From assembly GCA_947470165.1 (NCBI GenBank), contig CANISN010000067.1, positions 1 to 8,099 on the forward strand: a stretch of 8,099 nt of DNA. The letters run 5' to 3'. How positions within the stretch are numbered: position 1 is the first letter of the stretch; each line of letters starts with the position of its first letter. The notes below the pieces were generated by a model, which was not told the DNA's origin, did not search any database, and saw only the letters and a list, made by a program, of their open reading frames with translations. Origin of the DNA: Burkholderiaceae bacterium (GTDB lineage Bacteria > Pseudomonadota > Gammaproteobacteria > Burkholderiales > Burkholderiaceae). Positions 1 through 6,400 of the stretch are shown in pieces. The position numbers and the translations under genes are program-made.

Positions 1-1
1 C

Positions 2-715
2 CATAACTGGAAGTACATTGCATTTGGACCCGATGGGAAGTTATATGTCCCATTTGGAGCACCTTGCAATATATGCGAGTTACCGACTCCTGAATATGCG
101 CAAATTCGTCGCTATAACGCTGATGGATCTGGAATGGAAGTGCTAGCAACTGGAGTGCGTAATAGCGTAGGCTTTGATTGGCATCCTACTACCAAGCAAC
201 TTTGGTTTACCAACCATGGTCGCGATTGGATGGGTGACGATAAACCTAATGACACACTAAACCGCATGGAAAAAACAGGTCTAAATTATGGCTTCCCTTA
301 TTGCCACCAAGGTAACCTACCCGACAATGTCATTACTAAAGCAAATGCTTGTCAGGGCGTTGAACAACCTATTGCATTAATGGGCCCTCACGTTGCTACT
401 ATGGGAATTAAGTTCTATACCGGCAACATGTTCCCAGCTGAATATAAAAATGCTGCTCTGGTTGCTCGTAAAGGATCATGGAATCGAAATCAAAAGACTG
501 GGTATGACGTTGTAATGGTCAAGTCTGGTGCAGATGGTAAAAATGCCAAGATTACCCCGTTCATTACTGGTTTTATGAACCCAGCAGATCAGTCATTCTG
601 GGGTCGTCCGGCCTATCTCTTGCAAATGCCTGATGGCTCCATGTTGGTATCGGATGAGCAGTTAGGTGCAATTTACCGAGTTACTTACAGCAAGCAGCAA
701 GTAGCAGCTAAGTAA
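2..715 (+). CDS. PQQ-dependent sugar (sorbosone/aldose-type) dehydrogenase, 3' part only
   Basis: The frame is open from the first bases of the window, so this is the C-terminal 237 residues of a longer protein whose start lies upstream; the ATG at 134 is internal. The fragment shows the repeated beta-propeller strands of the glucose/sorbosone dehydrogenase family: FGPDGKLYV at 8-16, GVRNSVGFDWHP at 51-62, FTNHGRDWMGDD at 69-80, HVATMGIKFY, GSWNR, and a closing blade with GRPAYLLQMPDGSMLVSDEQ. Family members oxidise sugars or aldehydes in the periplasm using PQQ. Cysteines at fragment residues 22, 25, 101 and 117 could form disulfides, which fits an exported protein. The cytochrome c gene 14 bases downstream is a plausible electron acceptor. 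The family call is firm; the substrate is not known. Soluble aldose dehydrogenase and L-sorbosone dehydrogenase are both possible. Confidence 0.88.
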   Translation, partial: HNWKYIAFGPDGKLYVPFGAPCNICELPTPEYAQIRRYNADGSGMEVLATGVRNSVGFDWHPTTKQLWFTNHGRDWMGDDKPNDTLNRMEKTGLNYGFPYCHQGNLPDNVITKANACQGVEQPIALMGPHVATMGIKFYTGNMFPAEYKNAALVARKGSWNRNQKTGYDVVMVKSGADGKNAKITPFITGFMNPADQSFWGRPAYLLQMPDGSMLVSDEQLGAIYRVTYSKQQVAAK

Positions 716-729
716 TTCGCAGTATTGTT

Positions 730-1308
730 GTGCAGTATTTACGAATAGCGACGTTTGCCCTAGGACTTATTTGTTCGAGTGCAGCGTCGCTTTCCTTTGC
801 GCAAGATATTAGTGCCAAGATTCAGGTTTGCGGCGCCTGTCATGGCCCTGATGGAAATTCCAAGATTGAAGGTACCCCATCTTTAGCGGGTCAGCCTAAG
901 ACTTTTCTAGAAAACCAAATGGTGATGATTCGGGAGGGAATGCGCGACATCCCCGCCATGAAGGGGCAGCTTGATGGAGTAAGCGATGCCGCAATTATTG
1001 CAATTTCTAAGTTTTACACTAATAGCCAAGCCATATCGCAAGCGGGTCCTAGAAATAGTGCTTTATATGAAAAGGGTCAAGTTATTTCAAAAGAGGCTTT
1101 ATGCGGAACCTGCCATTTACCCAACTATGTTGGTAGAGATCAGATGCCACGGATTGCTGCTCAGAGAGAGGATTATCTTTTGTATAGCATGAGACAGTTT
1201 CGCTCAAATCAGGCCACGGGCCGAGATACGATTATGGCGGCATCGCTATACGGCATGAGCGATGATGATTTAAAGGCCATTGCCCACTACCTCTCACAAC
1301 TACAGTGA
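730..1308 (+). CDS. Exported diheme cytochrome c (c4-like)
   Basis: A 192-residue protein with an N-terminal signal peptide (hydrophobic residues about 5-22, likely cut after SFA at 22-24) and two cytochrome c domains. Each has a heme-binding CxxCH: CGACH at 34-38 and CGTCH at 125-129. Likely distal Met ligands are M77 (IPAMKG) and M169 (TIMAAS), each followed by the helix typical of c4 cytochromes (SDAAIIAISKFY; SDDDLKAIAHYL). Length and the duplicated layout match the c4 family of roughly 200 residues. The start is GTG; a stop lies in frame at 709-711 and no ATG fits, and the ribosome site is weak, so coupling to the upstream dehydrogenase is likely. Inferred role: carrying electrons from the PQQ dehydrogenase to the respiratory chain in the periplasm. 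The cytochrome call is firm; the partnership comes from gene order only. Confidence 0.9.
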   Translation: MQYLRIATFALGLICSSAASLSFAQDISAKIQVCGACHGPDGNSKIEGTPSLAGQPKTFLENQMVMIREGMRDIPAMKGQLDGVSDAAIIAISKFYTNSQAISQAGPRNSALYEKGQVISKEALCGTCHLPNYVGRDQMPRIAAQREDYLLYSMRQFRSNQATGRDTIMAASLYGMSDDDLKAIAHYLSQLQ

Positions 1309-1320
1309 TCCTAAGATGAG

Positions 1321-1344
1321 CTGACCTAATATTTTTTAAGTCAG
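1321..1344. repeat. Imperfect inverted repeat downstream of the cytochrome gene
   Basis: CTGACCTAA and TTAAGTCAG face each other across a 6-base TATTTT loop, giving a 9-bp stem with one C/A mismatch. It lies 13 bases after the cytochrome stop and could mark the transcript end. No T-run follows on the plus strand, so it is not a classical intrinsic terminator. The rest of the 1309-1432 gap has a TATGAT box at 1361-1366 that could be a -10 element for the next gene, but no good -35 box at the right distance. Confidence 0.3.
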
Positions 1345-1432
1345 ATTAATAAAGTTATTTTATGATATGTTTTTCTTAGTCCACTAATGAATAAAAACAT
1401 TCATCCTATTACTTTCTTTTTATGGAAACTAT

Positions 1433-2275
1433 ATGAAGTATTTTAAAGTTTGGTTTACTATTCTTAGCGCTTTTTTTGCTCTAAACACATTTGCCCAAAA
1501 CGACTTAGATGGCGGTGACGATAAATATAAGCCTCGAGTTGGTCAAGAAGGTAAGGATGTGGTTTGGGTACCCACTAGCAATGAATTACTTGCCATCATG
1601 TTGAAAACTGCTAAAGTTACTTCCACCGATTTAGTCTATGACCTTGGCTCTGGAGATGGCAGAATTGCAATTGCAGCTGCCAAAAATTTTGGCGCACGCG
1701 CTATTGGAATTGAGTTTAATCCAGAAATGGCGCAATTAGCTCAACGTAATGTCGATCGCTCTGGTGTAAGTGATCGTGTGAAGATTATCAATGGCGATAT
1801 CTTTGTTGAAGATTTTAGTAAGGCAACTGTGGTCACTATGTATTTATTACCCGAGCTTAATATGGCCTTACGTCCTACTATATTAAAGATGAAGCCCGGC
1901 ACGCGAGTAACTTCGCACGCATTTAATATGGGAGATTGGGATGCAGATGTTGAAATCGATAGTCCTGCTAAAGCCTATTATTGGGTGGTTCCTGCTCTTG
2001 TACAGGGCGAGTGGTTAATTTCTGGAATGGAGCCAGGTAGAACGATTGTAAAACTGTCACAGCATTATCAAAAAATAGGCGGTACTATTCAAATTGGTAA
2101 TGATTCACAACCCCTTCTGAATCCAAGATTAGATGGGTCAACTCTGAGCTTCACATATCTCGATCGTAATAAAAGTTCACATTTTGTGGTGCTCACTGTA
2201 AATAATAATGAGATCAATGGTATTTATAAAAGTAGGTCTTACAACGACACCAAAATTACTGGTAAGCGCCTTTAA
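1433..2275 (+). CDS. Class I SAM-dependent methyltransferase with an apparent signal peptide
   Basis: A 280-residue protein. Residues 1-21 form a textbook signal peptide (basic MKYFK, hydrophobic core, likely cut after NTFA at 18-21). A short charged linker precedes the catalytic domain at about 45-195: a WVPTSNELLAIML lead-in, the SAM-binding motif DLGSGDGR at 70-77, acidic E94 ending the second strand (IGIEFNP), NGD at 120-122, and a motif IV-like YLLPELN at 137-143. The GDGRIAIAAAK style resembles FAM173/ATPSCKMT-type lysine methyltransferases and related bacterial proteins. Residues about 190-280 look like an added beta-rich domain of unknown role. The start is ATG with a GGA at 1424-1426. 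Oddity: SAM is a cytoplasmic cofactor, so export would be surprising; the segment might instead anchor the protein in the inner membrane. The gene probably shares a transcript with the permease 11 bases downstream. Substrate unknown. Confidence 0.82.
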   Translation: MKYFKVWFTILSAFFALNTFAQNDLDGGDDKYKPRVGQEGKDVVWVPTSNELLAIMLKTAKVTSTDLVYDLGSGDGRIAIAAAKNFGARAIGIEFNPEMAQLAQRNVDRSGVSDRVKIINGDIFVEDFSKATVVTMYLLPELNMALRPTILKMKPGTRVTSHAFNMGDWDADVEIDSPAKAYYWVVPALVQGEWLISGMEPGRTIVKLSQHYQKIGGTIQIGNDSQPLLNPRLDGSTLSFTYLDRNKSSHFVVLTVNNNEINGIYKSRSYNDTKITGKRL

Positions 2276-2286
2276 GATTTCATCGG

Positions 2287-3648
2287 ATGTCAGCCAATGA
2301 TTTGGGGGCTTTGCCTCAGCGCTTACTTAGCCCCATAGGAGCTGTTGCCATTATTGTTGGCATCGTCATTGGTGCTGGCATCTTTAAAACGCCATCCTTA
2401 GTAGCTGAGATTACTGGTGATGTGGGTTGGGCTCTTTCACTTTGGGTGGGTGGAGCCATCATCTCCCTAGCCGGCGCTCTTTGTTATGCCGAACTGGCAA
2501 CTCTTTACCCTCATGCTGGCGGTGATTATCATTTTTTAACCAGAGCCTATGGTAAGAACGTTTCTTTCTTATATGGCTGGGCTAAAGCTATGGTGATCAA
2601 TACTGGATCAATTGCATTACTTGCTTTTGTCTTTGGTGATTATATGACCAAGGTAGTCCCTTTAGGGCCGCACTCAGTTATCTATTGGGCAGTTGCAATC
2701 GTTATTGTTTTGACCATTATTAACTTAGTGGGTATTGAGGCGTCTGCCAATATACAAACAGCATTAACAGTGGTAGAAATTTCTGGTCTGATAGCCATCA
2801 TGATTGCTGGCTTCGGTATCTTTACTTCCCCACTTCCACCAGTCATCAATCCGCCATTATTTTCTAATACACCGCAACTGGGTATGCTGGGTCTAGCAAT
2901 GGTTTTTGTCTTACTCACCTTTGGCGGTTGGAATGAGTCTGCTTACATTTCGGCTGAACTAAAGGGAAGCCTACATACTATTGTGCGAGTGATTATCTGC
3001 AGTCTTTTAATCATCTCGATTATTTATATTTTAGTAAATATGGCACTGATTAATGGCCTAGGCTTAAAACAGTTAGCAAATAGTAAGGCAGCGTCTGCTG
3101 ACTTGCTTGGCCTTGCTTTTGGCCCGATCGGAGAAAAGTTACTTGGTCTTTTTGTAGGGATTGCTGCGCTCACCAGTATTAATGCCACCATGATTGTTGG
3201 CGCCCGAACCAACTTTGCTATGGGGGAGGATTGGCATGGCCTTCGTAGAATGGCTCATTGGGAATCTTCCCGTGGCACCCCTCGTTTTGCTTACCTAGTT
3301 CAAGGTGCCATTAGTCTTGCCTTAGTTGGTTTTGGCGCTTTACAAAGCGATGGCTTTGAAGCCATGGTGGAGTTTACTGCCCCCGTATTTTGGAGTTTCT
3401 TATTCTTAGTGGGTATTAGCCTGTTTATTTTGCGAGCCAAAGATCAGAAAACTCGGGTATTTTCTGTACCGCTATATCCAATTACCCCATTGATATTCTG
3501 TATGGCATCTGCTTATTTGGCCTACTCGAGTTTTAGCTATGCCCATAGCAAAGGAGCAGTTTTGATCTCGCTGTATGTAATGCTAGTAGGTCTTGTAGCA
3601 CTTCTGATCCTGCGGCTAAAAAAATTCTTGAATAGTGATCTGACCTAA
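2287..3648 (+). CDS. APC-superfamily amino acid permease
   Basis: A 453-residue integral inner-membrane protein with about 12 hydrophobic segments, near residues 16-35, 47-68, 92-118, 130-150, 157-179, 198-215, 232-256, 283-304, 335-352, 362-383, 395-415 and 423-445. The first segment carries the unwound GAGIF motif (residues 29-33) that contacts the amine and carboxylate of amino acid substrates in this fold. The following CYAELATLYPHAGGDY at 66-81 is typical of the LAT/SteT-like branch (LSLWVGGAIISLAGAL before it also fits), and GGWNESAYISAELK at 213-226 is the conserved segment 6 region. Predicted role: secondary transport of amino acids or polyamines, by proton symport or exchange; specificity cannot be read from sequence. 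The ATG sits 11 bases after the methyltransferase stop with only a weak CGG ribosome site, so the two are probably cotranscribed. No obvious terminator follows. Confidence 0.9.
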   Translation: MSANDLGALPQRLLSPIGAVAIIVGIVIGAGIFKTPSLVAEITGDVGWALSLWVGGAIISLAGALCYAELATLYPHAGGDYHFLTRAYGKNVSFLYGWAKAMVINTGSIALLAFVFGDYMTKVVPLGPHSVIYWAVAIVIVLTIINLVGIEASANIQTALTVVEISGLIAIMIAGFGIFTSPLPPVINPPLFSNTPQLGMLGLAMVFVLLTFGGWNESAYISAELKGSLHTIVRVIICSLLIISIIYILVNMALINGLGLKQLANSKAASADLLGLAFGPIGEKLLGLFVGIAALTSINATMIVGARTNFAMGEDWHGLRRMAHWESSRGTPRFAYLVQGAISLALVGFGALQSDGFEAMVEFTAPVFWSFLFLVGISLFILRAKDQKTRVFSVPLYPITPLIFCMASAYLAYSSFSYAHSKGAVLISLYVMLVGLVALLILRLKKFLNSDLT

Positions 3649-3679
3649 TACATATATTTTGGGCTTTACCTTTCTCGTC

Positions 3680-4228
3680 CTAAGCGGATTGAAGTGTTTT
3701 TAGCTGAATGCCAAAGCTTCCCGCCTGATTATTAGAGATCAGAATTCCAAGCTCAATCACATCAGAAAAGGATAGGGTGGGGGCATTAACGGCTTGTCCA
3801 CGAAAGCTTGCTTTAAATTGACTTAAATTAAATCGATAAGTTTGCCAAGTGGATTCAGCGATAAATTCAGCTGCATATGTAACCCGTGGCGCTAACTCAG
3901 TTCGCAAGACCAACTTATACCGCTTGCCATCACCTTTTGCTAAAAGCTCGATCAGTTGAGTTCTCTGGGGAAATCGTGCTGATGAACGCATGGAGGCAAA
4001 GCCACCGTTATTCTCAAGAGAAACCAGACCTTCAAAAAATAGTCCATGCACATCTTGGCGAAGACTCGATTGCGATACACCACCCATCACGTCATCATTC
4101 ACAATCCTGTAATCGCGCATCGTAATAGGGTTAGTGAAATCCATATGAAATCCTTGTGCGCGAGATGGCCCCGCCCAATATAAAAAGTAAATACTACTGG
4201 TGCAAAGAAAGGTTCTTCTTGAGTTCAA
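3680..4228 (-). CDS. CIA30-family protein with a predicted Tat signal
   Basis: A 182-residue protein matching the CIA30 (complex I intermediate-associated protein 30) family: VNDDVMGGVSQS at 43-54, LENNGGFASMRS at 71-82, a GDGKRYKLVLRT strand at 99-110, WQTYRFNLSQF at 128-138 and ELGILISNNQAGSFGIQL at 159-176, all in jelly-roll order. Bacterial members are often exported and their job is unclear; I infer nothing about complex I. The N-terminus carries a twin-arginine motif, SRRTFL at 3-8, a short hydrophobic stretch and a likely cut after SRA (22-24), suggesting export of a folded protein by the Tat route. The start is a TTG at 4228-4226: no ATG or GTG lies upstream before an in-frame TAG, and the Tat motif begins right after it. 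A cytoplasmic form starting at Met29 (4144) is the alternative. It converges on the permease gene with a 31-base gap. Confidence 0.82.
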   Translation of the reverse strand: MNSRRTFLCTSSIYFLYWAGPSRAQGFHMDFTNPITMRDYRIVNDDVMGGVSQSSLRQDVHGLFFEGLVSLENNGGFASMRSSARFPQRTQLIELLAKGDGKRYKLVLRTELAPRVTYAAEFIAESTWQTYRFNLSQFKASFRGQAVNAPTLSFSDVIELGILISNNQAGSFGIQLKTLQSA

Positions 4229-4263
4229 TGGGCCTAGAGATAAGTTGACGTGTTTATTGCTGT

Positions 4264-4293
4264 GTATAAGACGTGGATTATTCTAGAAATCAA
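4264..4293 (-). promoter_or_regulatory. Candidate sigma-70 promoter for the CIA30 gene
   Basis: Read on the minus strand, TTGATT (4293-4288) as -35 and TTATAC (4269-4264) as -10 are separated by 18 bases. Transcription would begin about 25-30 bases upstream of the TTG start. Both boxes are imperfect, so this is a plausible position rather than a firm call. Confidence 0.3.
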
Positions 4294-4346
4294 ACCATTA
4301 TTAAAGCGCTTAAACTTAATTTAATGAAGCCATAGATGCACTTTAG

Positions 4347-4379
4347 CATTGCCGGTGTATTACATTGCTGATGGCAATG
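4347..4379. repeat. CATTGC repeat cluster with a 7-bp inverted repeat
   Basis: CATTGCC at 4347-4353 is perfectly complementary to GGCAATG at 4373-4379 across a 19-base loop. A further CATTGC lies inside the loop at 4363-4368. Just outside, ATTACAT (about 4359-4365) can pair imperfectly with ATGTGTAAT downstream, so alternative folds are possible. It could be an operator or part of an RNA fold; function unknown. Confidence 0.35.
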
Positions 4380-4495
4380 GATTCATGTGTAATGCCTGTG
4401 CCTGGCGCTTAATACGAAATTGAATGCTTTGAAATGTCGGTTTACCCGAAAAACTGTATCAGACAGTGTATTTGGGAGGTGTTTTTTATTTGTAA

Positions 4496-4528
4496 GTCAT
4501 TGAAATATAAGGACTTTATATCAATGAC
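4496..4528. repeat. Bulged 13-bp hairpin in the intergenic region
   Basis: GTCATTGA (4496-4503) pairs with TCAATGAC (4521-4528). After a 2-base AA bulge on the left arm, TATAA (4506-4510) pairs with TTATA (4516-4520), leaving a 5-base GGACT loop. The 13 paired bases make it the strongest fold I see in the gap. No T-run follows on either strand, so it does not look like an intrinsic terminator. A binding site for a dimeric regulator or an RNA element in the leader of the downstream operon are the alternatives. Confidence 0.55.
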
Positions 4529-4740
4529 GAATTCTTCTGTGAGGCGTAAATAGCGTATTCGAGCCATGCTTAGCAGACCAATTCTCTTATTTAATGCTGC
4601 CCTATCTTTTCTATTATGTTCAATTGATGCGATTTTGGATCAGCTCATATTAATATCTTCACTTATCTTCGTTTATAGTACAAAAAGCACCCATAAGCAG
4701 CTATTAATTCTTAAATTGCAAGTACTCTACCGGAAATGGA

Positions 4741-5457
4741 ATGCAGATGGGTGATTACACCAAGATGTCGGCATATTACGACACGATTATGACTTCAGGG
4801 TATTACGACTATCAGGCAATTGTTGATGGATTACTTAATCACCATCCTTTTGAGAATGTCTTAGAGATTGGTTGTGGTACTGGTTTGATTTTGCAGGAGA
4901 TTGCTAGGCGTGAACCTAAAGCGCATATTCGCGGCATAGACTTAACCCAATCCATGCTTGAAATTGCTCAAAAACGTTTAGAGCAGTTTCCCAACATTAA
5001 GCTAAGTCAGCAAAATATTACTGAGTTAAGTCTTGAGCAGCAATATCGTTTGGTGTTTTCATATGGCGGCGTTTGGTATTTTGTGATTGATGGTGATAAA
5101 GAGCCGTTTCTAGTTAGTCATATCTATGATGAGCAAGCAAATCATCTGGGGCTTGAAAGTTTGAGTAGATTTGTACAGCCTGGTGGGAAGCTGTTACTGG
5201 GCATTCAGGGCCCACACCATGATTATGAAAAGCCTATCTCTAATGGAATGATCTACTCACAAAAGATTGAACCTTTGGAGCTAGGATTTACAAAGCACTA
5301 TTACCTAGATGACAAAGATGATCGCGTCATGGCGCAAACGATTCACTATCGTACCTATAGTTTTAGCGATGCCAAGCAATTACTCTTGAGTTATGGTTTT
5401 GAGTATGAGAATCGGACTGAAAATCACCAACATTTTCTTGAATTTAAGCGTGTATAG
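4741..5457 (+). CDS. Soluble class I SAM-dependent methyltransferase
   Basis: A 238-residue cytoplasmic protein without a signal or membrane segment. The Rossmann-like methyltransferase core shows motif I, VLEIGCGTG at 40-48; an acidic D67 in RGIDLT at the end of strand 2, expected to bind the SAM ribose; QQNITEL at 90-96 at the adenine-side loop; and QPGGKLLLGIQG at 146-157, the usual post-motif III turn and strand. The region at about 104-118 (LVFSYGGVWYFVIDG) stands where small-molecule methyltransferases shape the acceptor site. Together with the two downstream genes, this points to methylation of a metabolite rather than of RNA or protein, but that is inference. The start could be ATG 4741 or the in-frame ATG 4747; the latter has GGA six bases upstream, the former a CGGA six bases upstream. 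It leads a three-gene operon, with 2 bases to the next start. Confidence 0.83.
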   Translation: MQMGDYTKMSAYYDTIMTSGYYDYQAIVDGLLNHHPFENVLEIGCGTGLILQEIARREPKAHIRGIDLTQSMLEIAQKRLEQFPNIKLSQQNITELSLEQQYRLVFSYGGVWYFVIDGDKEPFLVSHIYDEQANHLGLESLSRFVQPGGKLLLGIQGPHHDYEKPISNGMIYSQKIEPLELGFTKHYYLDDKDDRVMAQTIHYRTYSFSDAKQLLLSYGFEYENRTENHQHFLEFKRV

Positions 5458-5459
5458 CG

Positions 5460-6386
5460 ATGTCCATCATGTTTAATAAGTCATCAATTGGCTTTATTGG
5501 CGTGGGTAATATGGGCAATCCCATGGCAGCTAATTTATTAAAAGCAGGTTTTAGGGTCAGTGTTTTTGATCGCGAATCTCATAAGTCAGTGAATTTAGTG
5601 TCCTTGGGTGCAAGTCTTGCGGAAAACATTACGCAACTTGGCCAGCAATCGCAAGTAGTGATTTGTTCATTGCCTGGTCCGTTACAAGTTAAAGAGGTGA
5701 TGTTTGGTACTAGTGGGCTCATTAATGCAATGAAGCCAGGATCCATCATTATTGATACTTCCACTAGCTCAGTAGAGCTCGCACAAGAATTATCGAGTCT
5801 ATTAGAGCAAAAGAATGCAAGCTTTTTAGAAGCGCCAGTGACTAATGCCGTTGACTTTGCAGCGCTTGGTAAGTTATCCATTTTTGTTGCCGGCAAGCAA
5901 GCAGATTTTGAGAGGTGTAAACCCATTTTTGAAGTACTGGGTGAAAAAATATTCTACGTTGGTAAGCCTGGTAATGGGGCTACGATTAAGTTACTTACTA
6001 ATCTACTATGGTTTACACACGCTGCAGTGATTGGTGAGGCATTGATGTTAGGGGCTAAGGCTGATATTCCACTAGAAACTGTCGCTGAAGCGATTCAATC
6101 AAGTGCTGGTAATAGCTGGGTAGCTCAACATGACATTCCATCTATTTTTGCAGGGCACTATGACCCAAGTTTTTCTTTAGCGCTATGTTGTAAAGATTTA
6201 GATTTGGTCAATCAAATTGCGCAGTCTCAGGGCTTTACCTTGACTATGGGTCAATTTGTCCAAAGCCTTTTCGAGGAGGCTAAGAAGACTTATGGCGCAT
6301 CTGCTGCTGAGTTACACGTTGTCAAATTATTGGAAGATCGGGTCGGCACCTATTTGCGTCCTCAGTTACAAAATCCTACCCCATAG
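5460..6386 (+). CDS. Beta-hydroxyacid dehydrogenase (3-hydroxyisobutyrate dehydrogenase family)
   Basis: A 308-residue NAD(P)-dependent enzyme of normal family length. It opens with the dinucleotide-binding motif GFIGVGNMGNPMAANLLKAG at 11-30, with D37 after strand 2 (VFDR) favouring NAD. DTSTSS at 99-104 is the usual mid-domain motif. The C-terminal domain has the catalytic lysine K177 and N181 in GNGATIKLLTN (171-181), and KDLDL at 245-249. The substrate-binding signature is altered: the family's DAPVSGG appears here as EAPVTNA (124-130). Family members oxidise a beta-hydroxyacid to a semialdehyde, or reduce the reverse way. Overlap-like spacing (2 bases after the methyltransferase, 14 before the aminotransferase) indicates one transcript. 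A downstream enzyme that can aminate aldehydes fits as the next step. Met4 (5469) is an alternative start. Exact substrate unknown; a glyoxylate or succinic semialdehyde reductase is another option within the family. Confidence 0.87.
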   Translation: MSIMFNKSSIGFIGVGNMGNPMAANLLKAGFRVSVFDRESHKSVNLVSLGASLAENITQLGQQSQVVICSLPGPLQVKEVMFGTSGLINAMKPGSIIIDTSTSSVELAQELSSLLEQKNASFLEAPVTNAVDFAALGKLSIFVAGKQADFERCKPIFEVLGEKIFYVGKPGNGATIKLLTNLLWFTHAAVIGEALMLGAKADIPLETVAEAIQSSAGNSWVAQHDIPSIFAGHYDPSFSLALCCKDLDLVNQIAQSQGFTLTMGQFVQSLFEEAKKTYGASAAELHVVKLLEDRVGTYLRPQLQNPTP

Positions 6387-6400
6387 CTATTACACGGATC

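Larger units (their letters stand above)
4229..4740. other. Long intergenic region without a convincing gene
   Basis: About 510 bases between the divergent CIA30 gene and the methyltransferase operon. It holds the candidate CIA30 promoter, a cluster of CATTGC repeats (4347-4379), a small ACTGT/ACAGT hairpin (4453-4467), a GGGAGGTG ribosome-site-like string (4474-4481) that leads to no usable gene, and a strong hairpin (4496-4528). An 8-base GCGCTTAA occurs twice (4306-4313 and 4405-4412). A weak plus-strand promoter for the downstream operon may be TTGATG (4624-4629) with TATTAA (4648-4653), 18 bases apart, implying an untranslated leader of about 80 bases. The region could be a decayed gene or an unrecognised regulatory RNA; neither can be shown here. 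Confidence 0.5.

Noticed and set aside
3637..3660. A shared CTGACCTAATA string at the permease end and at 1321
   Set aside because: In the permease it spans the stop codon and final codons of the gene; without further matching sequence around it, chance is the simplest explanation.
3886..4125. A 79-codon plus-strand frame
   Set aside because: It lies entirely inside the CIA30 gene on the opposite strand, and its translation shows no recognisable domain.
4245..4270. Plus-strand TTGACG and TATAAG boxes
   Set aside because: The spacer is only 14 bases, too short for a normal sigma-70 promoter, and no gene follows for about 470 bases.
4474..4552. A strong GGGAGGTG ribosome-site-like string followed by a 24-codon GTG frame
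   Set aside because: The GTG overlaps the purine string instead of lying 5-9 bases after it, and the peptide has no notable features. The TTG farther on is followed at once by a stop.
4566..4754. A 62-codon hydrophobic plus-strand reading frame before the second methyltransferase
   Set aside because: It lacks a convincing ribosome site, overlaps the methyltransferase start, and its hydrophobicity is what AT-rich non-coding DNA tends to give. It was not listed as a gene.
5579..5926. A 115-codon minus-strand frame
   Set aside because: It is a shadow inside the hydroxyacid dehydrogenase, whose own frame carries all the family motifs.
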